Of a stretch of 64,000 nucleotides of DNA, positions 9,069-17,420 are shown piece after piece; within the stretch, counting starts at the first letter, position 1; each line of letters begins with the position of its first letter. Location of the stretch: positions 56,374 through 120,373 of the forward strand of contig SWDS01000010.1 in NCBI GenBank assembly GCA_005116745.1. The letters are read 5' to 3'. A model generated the notes under the pieces. That model did not search any database, had not been told where the DNA came from, and saw only the letters and a program-made list of their open reading frames with translations. The translations under genes were made by a program, and so were the position numbers. Source of the DNA: Nitrospira sp. GTDB taxonomy: Bacteria; Nitrospirota; Nitrospiria; Nitrospirales; Nitrospiraceae.

Positions 9069-9896
9069 ATGGCTCTTATCGTTAACAATAACCCAGCATC
9101 GATTGCGGCTCAGCGCAATCTCTCAATTAACACTCTGGGCCTGAATCGTTCGGTGGAACGATTGTCATCTGGCTTGCGGATCACGCGCGCCGCGGATGAC
9201 GCTGCCGGTCTCGGTCTGTCCGAGTCCTTGCGGGCGCAGATTCGCAGCATCAACCAGGCGACTCGAAACGCGTCGGACGGCATTAGTTTGACGCAGATCG
9301 CCGACGGTGCCGCGGCGACGATTGGTTCGCTCTTGACCCGACTCCGAGAATTGGCGTCGCAATCGGCGAGCGGCACAGTCGGTAACACGGAGCGTTCGTA
9401 TATCGATCAGGAATTCGTCGCGTTGCGATCGGAAATCGATCGTATCGCACAGACTACGGAATTCAACGGTCAGGCACTGACCAGCGGCAGCTCGATCAGC
9501 TTCTCGGTTGCGATCGGGTTCCGCAGCGGTACGGGCAACACGCTTGACCTGTCCCTCAACGACATCACGACATCGTCGTTGGGACTCTCCAGTGTAAACG
9601 TATCGAGCTCTGCCAATGCAACCAGTGCATTAGCCAATGTTGACAATGCGATCAGCGCCATTGCGAGCGCCAGAGCCGAATACGGGTCGATTCAGAACCG
9701 GTTCGAGGCGACGATTGCCAACCTGCAGGTCACGAGTGAAAACCTCACGGCTGCAGAGTCTCGGATCCGCGATGCAGATATCGCGCTCGAAACGTCCATC
9801 TTTACCAAGAACCAGATCTTGGTACAGGCTGGTATCGCGACGTTGGCACAAGCCAACACGCTACCACAACAAGCGCTGGCCCTACTCAGAGGATAA
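9069..9896 (+). CDS. fliC: Flagellin, filament subunit
   Basis: A 275-residue flagellin exported by the flagellar type III apparatus and polymerised into the filament. The N-terminal D0/D1 region (ALIVNNNPASIAAQRNLSIN, then SSGLRITRAADDAAGLG) and the C-terminal region (ESRIRDADIA, then QANTLPQQALALLRG) are both classical. At 275 residues it consists almost only of D0 and D1, with a short serine/threonine-rich middle segment (~residues 135-195) in place of the surface-exposed D2/D3. Those Ser/Thr residues are the natural acceptors for the upstream glycosyltransferases. The ATG at 9069 has aaggagg ten bases upstream. It is driven by the sigma-28 site at 8944-8970 and followed by a strong hairpin. 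Confidence 0.95.
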   Translation: MALIVNNNPASIAAQRNLSINTLGLNRSVERLSSGLRITRAADDAAGLGLSESLRAQIRSINQATRNASDGISLTQIADGAAATIGSLLTRLRELASQSASGTVGNTERSYIDQEFVALRSEIDRIAQTTEFNGQALTSGSSISFSVAIGFRSGTGNTLDLSLNDITTSSLGLSSVNVSSSANATSALANVDNAISAIASARAEYGSIQNRFEATIANLQVTSENLTAAESRIRDADIALETSIFTKNQILVQAGIATLAQANTLPQQALALLRG

Positions 9897-9916
9897 TGGC
9901 CGCACGCCGTCCACCG

Positions 9917-9954
9917 GCCCTCTCCTGACTAGGAGAGGGCTCCGGTGAACGGAG
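9917..9954 (+). terminator. Hairpin between fliC and flaG (attenuator or RNA stabiliser)
   Basis: A perfect 10-bp stem, 9917-9926 with 9931-9940 (GCCCTCTCCT / AGGAGAGGGC), with a 4-nt loop. A weaker CTCCG/CGGAG stem (9940-9944 with 9950-9954) abuts it. No T-run follows, so this looks less like a full terminator than a partial attenuator or a 3' stabiliser that gives fliC more message than flaG and fliD. Confidence 0.6.
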
Positions 9955-9972
9955 TGATACAAGGGGGTATTT

Positions 9973-10323
9973 ATGATCACCAATGTAACATCGAAGGTGG
10001 ATCTCCCGGCCATTGCCAGTAACAAAAGTCAGACCAGTGCTCCTCCCAGGAACAAGCCTGTGGAAGCACCCTCCAAGGGTTCTGACTTTGCTCCCACGGA
10101 TCGGGTCGCGCTTGAGCATGCCGTGAGTAAAGTGAAGGCAGCGTTTGAGGAAGCGGGTTCGCACTTGCAGATAGAGGTGGACCCGGATCTCGATCGAGTC
10201 GTCGTGAAAATTCTTAGCGGAGAGTCTGGTGAAGTGATTCGGCAGATTCCTCCCAAAGAAGTGATCGATCTAGCCAAGAATCTCTCAGGATCAAAAGGGG
10301 CGCTATTCGGAGAACATGCCTAA
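9973..10323 (+). CDS. flaG: Flagellar protein FlaG
   Basis: A 116-residue FlaG-family protein. The C-terminal half has the family pattern EVDPDLDRVVVKILSGESGE followed by VIRQIPPKEVIDLA. The N-terminal ~45 residues are low-complexity (Ser/Pro/Lys), as usual in FlaG. In Campylobacter and Pseudomonas, FlaG affects filament length; its exact function is unsettled. It lies between fliC and fliD, the standard order. Start ATG at 9973 has a G-rich stretch (aaggggg) just upstream. Confidence 0.85.
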   Translation: MITNVTSKVDLPAIASNKSQTSAPPRNKPVEAPSKGSDFAPTDRVALEHAVSKVKAAFEEAGSHLQIEVDPDLDRVVVKILSGESGEVIRQIPPKEVIDLAKNLSGSKGALFGEHA

Positions 10324-10344
10324 CCTGGTGCACAAGGACGTGCC

Positions 10345-11742
10345 ATGCCATCTATAAGTTTCGGCGGACTCGGGAATGGAACGGATTTTGGACAAGTCGT
10401 CGATCAACTGGTCAAGATTGCGGCGTTGCCAGTTGATCGACTAACCAAAAAGAAGTCGGGTCTCAATACCAAGTTCACTGACCTGACTAGTGTGAGCACC
10501 AAAGTGGCGGCTTTCCAAAGTGCTGCTCAGGCGCTGCGGCTTTCGACATCTTTTGATAAGACGACGGCGTCTGTCTCGGATACCACGGTGTTATCCGTCT
10601 CGGCCTCTTCGTCGGCTGCAGCGGGAACCTACAGTGTTCGGGTACTTCAACTCGCACAGTCCCATCAAGTCGTGAGTAAGGCTGCTAAAGCGGTGTCTTC
10701 TGCAACGGCGGATATTGTTAGCGCAGGATCGGCGACCTTTACCTTCAGGGTGGGGGCCGGCGCAAACCAAACCGTGACCCTCGGGTCGACCGGGAGCTTG
10801 ACGGATCTGCGGGATCAGATCAACTCCGTAGGAGCTGGTGTGACGGCATCAGTGATCAATACAGGTACGGAAGCTGCCCCGGCGTATCGTCTGGCTCTTA
10901 CAGCGAACAATACTGGTAGTGCCAATGCGATTACTATCGTGGCGGATGGCACGGATTTGGACCTCCTGAACGGTAGCGGTAGCGGAGGACTCGACACACT
11001 GGCTGCGGCACAGAATGCACAAATTCAGCTCGGCGATCAAGCGCTCAATCCGCTGTCGATCGAGAGGAGCTCCAATACCGTATCCGATGCGATCACCGGC
11101 GTGATACTGACGCTCACGAAGACAACGGAAACTGGGACGGTTCAGGTGAGCCTGTCTCAGGACGTCAATGCAGTCAAGACGAACATCCAGGCTTTGGCAA
11201 CGGCGTACAACGAGGTCGTGAAATTTATCAACGAACGGACCACCTACGACGTTGCATCAAAGCAAGGCGGGGTATTCTTCAATGAAGCATCGGCAAAAAC
11301 CGTATTGTCGCAACTGAGAACCGCATTGTCATCCTCGGTGAGTGGCGCCACTGTATATTCAGGTGTTGGGCAGATAGGGTTTAAAACTGGACGAGAGGGA
11401 ACGATTACGGTTGACGACGGGCAGCTGACCACCGCCTTGAGCACGAACTATAACGGGGTTAAGGCACTCTTCAGTAATCAGGGATCGGCCACTGGCTTGG
11501 CGCAGTCGATTGTCTCCGCAGTTGATGCATTGAACGATGTCTCGGGTGGAGTGCTCACGCTTCGGAAAAGCGGGTTGACGAGTGAAATTTCACGGATCGG
11601 GAACGACATCGCACGACAAGAGGACTCCGTGAGTCGGTACGAGGAAAGACTGAGGCGGCAGTTTGCTGCGCTGGATGGGTTGTTGCGACAGCTTCAGGGA
11701 CAAAGCAGCTTTCTTCAATCACAATCTTCATCCAAGCAATAA
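10345..11742 (+). CDS. fliD: Flagellar filament cap protein FliD (HAP2)
   Basis: A 465-residue FliD, the cap that sits at the filament tip and promotes flagellin insertion. The N-terminus (SISFGGLGNGTDFGQVVDQL) and the C-terminal coiled-coil region with SRYEERLRRQFAALDGLLRQ match the FliD N and C domains; the middle is serine/threonine-rich. Start ATG at 10345, 21 nt after flaG, preceded by aaggacg. It is followed after 20 nt by fliS, the usual chaperone gene. Confidence 0.93.
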   Translation: MPSISFGGLGNGTDFGQVVDQLVKIAALPVDRLTKKKSGLNTKFTDLTSVSTKVAAFQSAAQALRLSTSFDKTTASVSDTTVLSVSASSSAAAGTYSVRVLQLAQSHQVVSKAAKAVSSATADIVSAGSATFTFRVGAGANQTVTLGSTGSLTDLRDQINSVGAGVTASVINTGTEAAPAYRLALTANNTGSANAITIVADGTDLDLLNGSGSGGLDTLAAAQNAQIQLGDQALNPLSIERSSNTVSDAITGVILTLTKTTETGTVQVSLSQDVNAVKTNIQALATAYNEVVKFINERTTYDVASKQGGVFFNEASAKTVLSQLRTALSSSVSGATVYSGVGQIGFKTGREGTITVDDGQLTTALSTNYNGVKALFSNQGSATGLAQSIVSAVDALNDVSGGVLTLRKSGLTSEISRIGNDIARQEDSVSRYEERLRRQFAALDGLLRQLQGQSSFLQSQSSSKQ

Positions 11743-11762
11743 TCAAACAGGGAAAAGTAACC

Positions 11763-12155
11763 ATGCTCACTCAGTACGCTCGTCAATATGAACAGACCCA
11801 GGTTGTCACGTCCTCCGGTGTTCAACTTATTGTCTTGTTGTACGATGGCGCCATCCAATCGATTGAACTCGCCCGGGTTGGGATCGAGTCGAACAATCCA
11901 AAGGACAAAGGCCGATTCCTCGGACGAGCCATTTCCATCATCGGGGAGCTCAATAGTGTGCTTGATTTCCAACAAGGCGGCGAGATTGCACGTTCGTTGC
12001 ATCGTCTCTACGAGTATATGCTCAGCGAACTGGTCACGGCCAATGTTCAGAATGATGCGCGCCGACTCGCTGGTCCGCATCGTTGCCTGACCACGCTTCG
12101 TGAGGGGTGGCGGGAGATCGCGGCGCAGCAGACTCGTCTGGTTGGTGTACGATGA
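11763..12155 (+). CDS. fliS: Flagellin export chaperone FliS
   Basis: A 130-residue FliS that binds the C-terminal helix of flagellin and prevents premature polymerisation. Family features are the N-terminal YARQYEQTQV followed by LIVLLYDGAIQSIELA, and later SIIGELNSVLDFQQGGEIA. Length and helical content are typical. Its stop overlaps the start of the next gene (ATGA), the normal fliS-fliT coupling. Confidence 0.93.
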   Translation: MLTQYARQYEQTQVVTSSGVQLIVLLYDGAIQSIELARVGIESNNPKDKGRFLGRAISIIGELNSVLDFQQGGEIARSLHRLYEYMLSELVTANVQNDARRLAGPHRCLTTLREGWREIAAQQTRLVGVR

Positions 12156-12478
12156 ACTCCACAGGCGGGAATAGTCAGGCGGACATCGTGAGGCTCACGA
12201 AGACTGCGGTGGAGGCGGCTGAGCGTGGACAATGGGATGCGGTTGCGCAATGTTATGGCGAGCGTGGTGCCCTCTTGGCTGATATGCAGACACCGCTGCA
12301 AGAGGTGAGCGATTTGCTGAAACTTGATGCACAGATCCGCGATCGTGTGCATACTGTGCAAGCTGTGTTGGTATCATTATTGGGAGAAGCGGCAGCGACT
12401 AAACAGCGTCTTCACGGTCTTCAGCAAGGACTCGGAGGGCAGCCTTCGACTCCAGTGACCGTATCCATGAAGGCATAG
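12152..12478 (+). CDS. FliT-like flagellar chaperone
   Basis: A 108-residue helical protein starting at the ATG overlapping the fliS stop (12152). Sequence similarity to FliT is low, as is usual for this family, but the size, helix content (…WDAVAQCYGERGALL…) and position right after fliS are those of FliT, the FliD export chaperone. In enterobacteria FliT also controls FlhDC; no such regulator is seen here. A longer frame starting at 12107 would lie inside fliS and is less likely. Confidence 0.65.
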   Translation: MNSTGGNSQADIVRLTKTAVEAAERGQWDAVAQCYGERGALLADMQTPLQEVSDLLKLDAQIRDRVHTVQAVLVSLLGEAAATKQRLHGLQQGLGGQPSTPVTVSMKA

Positions 12479-12500
12479 CAGAGGAGAGCAGGAACGGGCG

Positions 12501-13655
12501 ATGGCCAAGCAGACACCTTCCGATGCGAGTAGGCTATCCGATGCATTGGCCAAGGTCACGCAGGAGTTGGCGCAGGCTCAGGACGAACTGCAACAGTACC
12601 ACCAAAGGCTGACCGCGTTGCATCGTCTTACCGATGCACTTGCGTCCTCACCTGACGAAGAAGCGATCATCAAGGTTTTGACGAAAGGATTGCCACCCCT
12701 GGTCGATCCCGTCATGGTCGGGGTTGCGCGATCACACTGCAATCGAGTATGGATCTGGTCAGATTCCCAGAATCGGGAACGGGAGGCACAGGTGCGTCGG
12801 TACCTGCTTCGTAGACTCGGCCAATCTCCTTCTCACGACGCTGAATCGAGTGCTCCTCTGCGGGGCGGCCGTTCGCGGCATCTTCGACTCGTTTCACCGT
12901 CGGCGTCGCACGCGTCCATGCAAGAGCCGGATTCCACAATGGGACAGGAGGTGCCTCTTGCTCTCGGATCAGAGGAGAGCGGCATGCTCCTTATTCAGCT
13001 GAGAAACCTAGATCGCTTTACTCCACGCGAACGAGAAGCGTTCGAGACAGTCGGTGCCGCTCTGTCGCTTGCCCTTCGTTATGCCGAGACTCATCAGCAA
13101 GCAAGGACGAACGCTCTTCGCGATCCACTCACGGACTTGTGTAACCCTCAGGCATTCGAGAGTGCGCTGATGCGGGAGTTGAGTGTTGGACTTCGTTACG
13201 GTGTACCGGCTTGTCTTTTGCTGCTGGACTTGGATTTCTTCAGGATCGTCAATGACCGTCTTGGCCATGCCGCTGGGGATCAGGTGCTCAAGATGGTAGC
13301 TGATGTCATGCGGGAGACGGTGCGCGACAGCGATATTGTTGGTCGATATAGAGGTAACACCTTCGCGGTCGTACTGCCGCATACCAATAGGCAACAGGCT
13401 CATTCTCTTGCTGAGAGGTTGCGCGAGCGTGTTGAGCGATACCCCTTTACGATCAAGGCCGGACAGGTTCGTACCACGGCAAGTATCGGCTTGGCCGCGG
13501 TTCAAGATAATGCCGTAGCGTCCATATCTGAGTGGATGATGGTCGGCGATGCCGCTCTGAAAGAGGCAAAGGCCCAAGGACGGAACCGCGTGATTCTTCA
13601 TGCTCCGAAACCGCCTGGAGTTGCCTGCGCTATGGCGCTGAGTTGTGCCGCATAA
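12501..13655 (+). CDS. GAF-GGDEF protein with degenerate active site
   Basis: A 384-residue cytoplasmic protein with an N-terminal coiled coil (~10-45), a GAF-like sensor domain (~50-195) and a GGDEF domain (~205-375). The cyclase signature GGDEF is replaced by RGNTF at residues 284-288, losing the catalytic acidic pair, whereas the upstream metal-site region (DLDFFRIVNDRLGH) is kept. The inhibitory-site motif RxxD is intact (R275-D278) at the normal five-residue distance. It is therefore expected to bind c-di-GMP rather than make it (inference from known degenerate GGDEF receptors). It sits in the filament operon, 22 nt after the fliT-like gene and just before a PilZ gene, suggesting c-di-GMP control of flagellar function. 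Confidence 0.88.
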   Translation: MAKQTPSDASRLSDALAKVTQELAQAQDELQQYHQRLTALHRLTDALASSPDEEAIIKVLTKGLPPLVDPVMVGVARSHCNRVWIWSDSQNREREAQVRRYLLRRLGQSPSHDAESSAPLRGGRSRHLRLVSPSASHASMQEPDSTMGQEVPLALGSEESGMLLIQLRNLDRFTPREREAFETVGAALSLALRYAETHQQARTNALRDPLTDLCNPQAFESALMRELSVGLRYGVPACLLLLDLDFFRIVNDRLGHAAGDQVLKMVADVMRETVRDSDIVGRYRGNTFAVVLPHTNRQQAHSLAERLRERVERYPFTIKAGQVRTTASIGLAAVQDNAVASISEWMMVGDAALKEAKAQGRNRVILHAPKPPGVACAMALSCAA

Positions 13656-13674
13656 CCTTGAAGGTGACCTGACC

Positions 13675-14280
13675 ATGGCGTCTTCTGTCACGACACCGTC
13701 CGCCCCATCCACGAGCACCGCCGATGAACGGCGCGAATGGATCAGAATCGATGATCGAGTGCTGATGGAATATCGCGTGCTCGCTGAGCTAGGAGCCGCC
13801 GTTCCCGTCGAGGCAACCAACGCCACTCCAGAGATGATCTCCGCAGTCGTTAAGCAGCCAACTGTGGATCTGTGCGCGCGCGCAGGAGAGTCATTGATCG
13901 ACTCACCGATGCTTCCATGGATCATGAAAGTTGACTATTTACTTGAAGTCATCCTCAACTCTTTGGCCATCAGCCATCCGGCAAGTGTGACCATGGTGCA
14001 ACCGATGGATGTCAATCTGAGCGGGGGAGGAGTCGGATTCATCGCCTCTCGGGAATTCATGACCGGTGAGCAGCTGGCAATCAAGATAATTCTTCCGCCA
14101 TTCAGGCTCATCCAGACGCTAACGAAAGTGATTCGTTCGATCCCTCAGGCAGACGGACAAGGGTTTGCTATCGCCACTGAATTTATCGATCTGAAGGCCG
14201 ATGATCAAGAACATCTGATCCGCCACATTCTTCATACACAAGCCGAACGATTGAGAGCCCGTCGGGCCACGACCGTGTAA
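13675..14280 (+). CDS. PilZ-domain protein
   Basis: A 201-residue protein read as PilZ type, a c-di-GMP receptor. The arginine motif is near the N-terminus (RREWIRID, an RxxxR) and the second motif is NLSGGGVGF, matching (D/N)xSxxG. The insert between them is longer than usual (~100 residues), so the fold is probably a PilZ variant. The start is the ATG at 13675 with aaggtga upstream; an earlier in-frame ATG at 13645 lies inside the previous gene and lacks a ribosome site. It directly follows the degenerate GGDEF gene and is the last gene of the filament operon before the transposase remnant. Confidence 0.75.
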   Translation: MASSVTTPSAPSTSTADERREWIRIDDRVLMEYRVLAELGAAVPVEATNATPEMISAVVKQPTVDLCARAGESLIDSPMLPWIMKVDYLLEVILNSLAISHPASVTMVQPMDVNLSGGGVGFIASREFMTGEQLAIKIILPPFRLIQTLTKVIRSIPQADGQGFAIATEFIDLKADDQEHLIRHILHTQAERLRARRATTV

Positions 14281-14300
14281 AAAAACAAAACAGGGCGGTT

Positions 14301-15282
14301 TCAAGTTCCACATGCAACGGGTGCATGATGGCGTAGTTCCGCATAGACCTCCAGGGGTGTGGCAACGGCCATCAGCCTATGGGCAATGGCATTCAACTCA
14401 CGTTGGGTAGAGCCTGACAGGTCCATGCCTTTGGGAAAATACTGACACAGCAGCCCATTCGTATTCTCGTTGGAGCTGCGCTGCCAGGGCGCATGGGGAT
14501 CCCGCAAAGAAGATGCGGATCGCGAGTCGCTGGGCTAGGCGCTCATGCTCTGCCATCGCTTTACCCCGATCATCCGTCAGCGTTTTCCGCATCGCGGCAG
14601 AGATCTACCGAAGCTTCTTGGTACATCCCTGGTACGCCCCCTCCAGCCATCTGTACCGTCCATGAGGGCCAGGAGGACAAACTGGGTGGTTTGCTCGACC
14701 CGTGTGCCGACAGCCTCGAGCCAGTGCGCGCTCCGTTGAGGAGGTTGCCTTCCCAGGGCCCATGAACCTGACGCCTGATGACTTCAGCGGGCTGGTCCGC
14801 AATCGGCGTGATATGAGGGAGCTGGCCGCGGTGATCGATCCCACGAGCCCGTGGCCAACGTGTCTTACGGGCCTGACGCAACGCCCACAGCAGTTCGCTC
14901 CGCAGGGTGCCGCGAGGCAGCACATACAGGTCCAGATAGAGGGTCTCGGCTGAGAGCGGTTTCCGCATGTCGTCAGGATACGCACGCCGGAGGCGCCCAG
15001 CAATCTATTCGAGCGAGCCGCCTTCAGCCAGATCCGTCCGTACTTACTGCCACAGCCAGGGGTCGAGGAGTTTCCGCAGTCGCGCGGGGATTGAGCAGAT
15101 TGAGCTTTGCGCCGCACAGGCTCACTACGGGAGGCTCCGTGTGGTATTGCTGGCCAACTTGCGGCTTACGGTGCTAGGCGCGTGGCCCACACGCGGACTA
15201 TCACCCGGAGCAAATGTCCCAGGGCCAGGCTCAGGATCGCTCGTTCTTCAGGACTCACATGCGTAGAGCAGGTCTTCGTCAT
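14301..15282 (-). pseudogene. IS30-family transposase remnant
   Basis: On the minus strand, fragments of one IS30-type transposase can be read across frames. The start (MTKTCSTHVSPEERAILSLA) is at 15282. The middle carries ETLYLDLYVLPRGTLRSEL and RKTRWPRARG. The DDE-region end carries DRGKAMAEHERLAQRLAIRI, DPHAPWQRSSNENTNG and NAIAHRL up to 14301. At least three frameshifts, an early stop and a missing stretch in the C-terminus make it non-functional. No clear terminal inverted repeats or target duplication could be found by eye. It separates the filament operon from flhG. Confidence 0.85.
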
Positions 15283-15359
15283 GGCAACACCGTAGCCCAT
15301 TTGGGCAGCAGTGGTGTACGTGGAGTGAGAACTCAAGTAGGCAATCGTGAGAATGGCAG

Positions 15360-16259
15360 TTAGGCCGCTTGAATCGAAGGGTTTGTCAGGAGCTGAAGCA
15401 GCGCATCGCCCGTCTTCAGAAGCGCTGCGGCGGCCGGAGAAGAAGGAGCGTGCTGAACCACAGGGACGTACGCGCGTACCGCTTGTTCCATCGCAGGGTC
15501 GTCCGGAATCTCACCCAGCAGGGTTAAGTCGCCGCCGACGTACTCTTTAAGCAATTTCTTCAGTTGCAGCACGTTGACGCGGGCACGTCCCGACACGCGA
15601 TTGAGAATGAGGGTTGGCTGAAACGCTCGCAGGGTAGTTTCTGCAATTGCACGACCGGACTCATCCGTCTTGCCTGCAACATCCAATACTTCTTCCACGC
15701 TGCTGTAATCCCGGTTCGCGAGACCTTCTGTCAGGACATCCCGCATCACGAACATCGACAAGACCCGACGAATCGCTGCGAGCTTAAGAAACCGGTAGAG
15801 ATCCAGGACGGAGGTTGGGTCTGGGGTTGCAACGGCAACGTGATGATCGGCCATGAGAAAAAAGTCGAGCGTATGATAGCTCGCCCCTGCTCCGATATCG
15901 ACGACGATCATGTCTGCGCGGATATCTTGAAAATTCCGGATCAGACGTTTTTTCTGTGAATAGGACATGTTGGCTGTCGCCAAGGTGTCTCCGGTACCTG
16001 GAATAATCCGCAAGTTTGGGTGAATGAGGAGACGTTGAGCCAGATTATCCAGCTGCTCAATGCGATGGTTGAGGAAGTCGGTCAGGGTGAGCGGCGGGTT
16101 GAGGAGGCCGACCAGCACATGCGCATCGGCGCCGCCGACGTCGAGGTCTGCGAGCACCACTTGCTTCCCCTTTTGTGCCAAGACGAGAGCCAGGTTGGCC
16201 GCCACCACACTTTTCCCGACCCCGCCTTTTCCAGACGCAACCGAAATCACATGCGCCAT
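15360..16259 (-). CDS. flhG: MinD/ParA-like ATPase FlhG (FleN), flagellar number regulator
   Basis: A 299-residue MinD-family ATPase with the deviant Walker A GKGGVGKS (residues 10-17), DLDVGGADAH (switch region) and IVVDIGAGASYHTLDFFLMA (Walker B region). Proteins of this family next to flagellar genes (FlhG, FleN, YlxH) set flagellar number and position with the GTPase FlhF. FlhF itself is not in the window. The C-terminus lacks an obvious amphipathic membrane-targeting helix. Transcribed opposite to the surrounding motility genes and divergent from the HTH gene at 16439. A generic ParA function is the alternative. Confidence 0.8.
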   Translation of the reverse strand: MAHVISVASGKGGVGKSVVAANLALVLAQKGKQVVLADLDVGGADAHVLVGLLNPPLTLTDFLNHRIEQLDNLAQRLLIHPNLRIIPGTGDTLATANMSYSQKKRLIRNFQDIRADMIVVDIGAGASYHTLDFFLMADHHVAVATPDPTSVLDLYRFLKLAAIRRVLSMFVMRDVLTEGLANRDYSSVEEVLDVAGKTDESGRAIAETTLRAFQPTLILNRVSGRARVNVLQLKKLLKEYVGGDLTLLGEIPDDPAMEQAVRAYVPVVQHAPSSPAAAALLKTGDALLQLLTNPSIQAA

Positions 16260-16438
16260 TATATTCAGTTCCTAGTGGTTTGAGCCCAGTCGCACCTCCT
16301 TTGTCGGTTGGCCGTGGAGAAACATGAATAGGTATACGGTATCCGAGTGGAACGGGTGCAAAGAGAAGGGTGTAGGACAATATTCGCTTCCACTGGGTGC
16401 TCAAGTTTTCAAACCGCCACACCGATACCTCAGTTGTC

Positions 16439-16672
16439 ATGAATAATGAAGTATCTACAGCAACGACGACTCAGACCGAGGAGGCCTCCGCACGGGAAGG
16501 CGAAATTCTCACGGTGATGGAGGTGGCTCGGTTTCTTCGGGTACCAAAGTCCACGGTCTATAAGCTCGCCCGAGTCGGTGAATTGCCAGCATCAAAAATT
16601 GGAAAGCACTGGCGGTTTCTGCGCCGTGATATCCATGAGTGGATGCATGGCCGATCCCGGCAAGGCTCGTGA
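16439..16672 (+). CDS. Excisionase-type helix-turn-helix DNA-binding protein
   Basis: A 77-residue protein with one MerR/excisionase-like winged HTH (HTH_17): ILTVMEVARFLRVPKSTVYK followed by LARVGELPASKIGKHWRF and the wing RRDIHEWM. Start taken at the ATG at 16439; an earlier in-frame ATG at 16397 would add 14 residues and neither has a strong ribosome site. Such small HTH proteins serve as phage excisionases or as transcription factors. Here it is divergent from flhG and upstream of the cheY-cheZ-mot operon, so a local regulator is likely, although the nearby IS remnant leaves a mobile origin open. Confidence 0.75.
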   Translation: MNNEVSTATTTQTEEASAREGEILTVMEVARFLRVPKSTVYKLARVGELPASKIGKHWRFLRRDIHEWMHGRSRQGS

Positions 16673-16992
16673 TCTCAGAGTGACTGCCTGGTTGATTAGC
16701 AGAAAGACTCGACGTTCCTGCTCTCAGACGGCACGGCGCTACAGACATGAGTGGTGGCATGATCCAACCAGAGACCGCCGCTTGAGAACATGTCTTCATC
16801 CACACATGACGATCCTCTCTCACCCCTGTGATGAAGTTCGTGCCAATGCGGGCCGTTACGGCTCAGGTCGCTGGGCGAATATGCCGATATTTGATGAAGC
16901 GTCGAAAGGCTGTGGAACGGTCCGATCATCCCACCATGGACAGGCCGTGCGTGATCGCCGTTGTGTCAGTCGAGTAAGAGAAAGGAGGTAGT
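16673..16992. other. 320-nt non-coding gap before the cheY operon
   Basis: No gene is supported here. It probably carries the promoter of the cheY-cheZ-motAB operon. GCCGATAT at 16883-16890 resembles a sigma-28 -10 element, but its best upstream partner (TCAGGTCG at 16863-16870) is weak and spaced 12 nt, so I do not call it firmly. A strong ribosome site (aaaggaggt) precedes cheY. Confidence 0.5.
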
Positions 16993-17373
16993 ATGCCAGC
17001 GGATCTAAACATGAAGGTCCTGGTGGTCGATGACATGGTGACGATGAGGAGAATCGTCAAAAATATCCTGAAGCAGTTGGGGTTTGGCAATGTGGATGAA
17101 GCGGAGAACGGACAAGAAGCGCTGCAGAAGCTGCGAGCCGATACGTTCGGGTTCGTGGTGTCCGACTGGAATATGCCAGTCATGACAGGCATCGATATGC
17201 TACGGGCAATTCGGGCGGATGAAAAGCTCAAGGCCCTTCCTGTGCTGATGGTGACAGCCGAGGCGCAACAAAGCAATTTGATTGAAGCAGTGCAGGCCGG
17301 CGTCAGCAACTACATTGTTAAGCCGTTTACCGCTGAGACGATGCAAGAAAAGATTGCAAAGATCTTCAAGTAG
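16993..17373 (+). CDS. cheY: Chemotaxis response regulator CheY
   Basis: A 126-residue single-domain receiver. The acidic pocket (VVDD at 11-14), phospho-acceptor D58 (VVSDWNMP), a conserved Thr (VMVTAEA) and Lys (VKPF) are all present, and the protein closely follows the E. coli CheY pattern ([17 protein letters not shown]). Phosphorylated by CheA, it would bind the flagellar switch. It is followed after 47 nt by cheZ, its presumed phosphatase. A second CheY is encoded at 20774. Confidence 0.93.
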   Translation: MPADLNMKVLVVDDMVTMRRIVKNILKQLGFGNVDEAENGQEALQKLRADTFGFVVSDWNMPVMTGIDMLRAIRADEKLKALPVLMVTAEAQQSNLIEAVQAGVSNYIVKPFTAETMQEKIAKIFK

Positions 17374-17420
17374 TCCGTGATTAAGCCAATCCGTGTTTAC
17401 ACGGAGTAGAGAGAGGGACT

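Noticed and set aside
13008..13925. A 305-codon minus-strand open frame over the GGDEF and PilZ genes
   Set aside because: Antisense to two well-supported genes, no recognisable motif.
16863..16890. A sigma-28 promoter upstream of cheY
   Set aside because: GCCGATAT is close to the -10, but the -35 is weak and the spacing is 12, so it is mentioned only in the gap entry.
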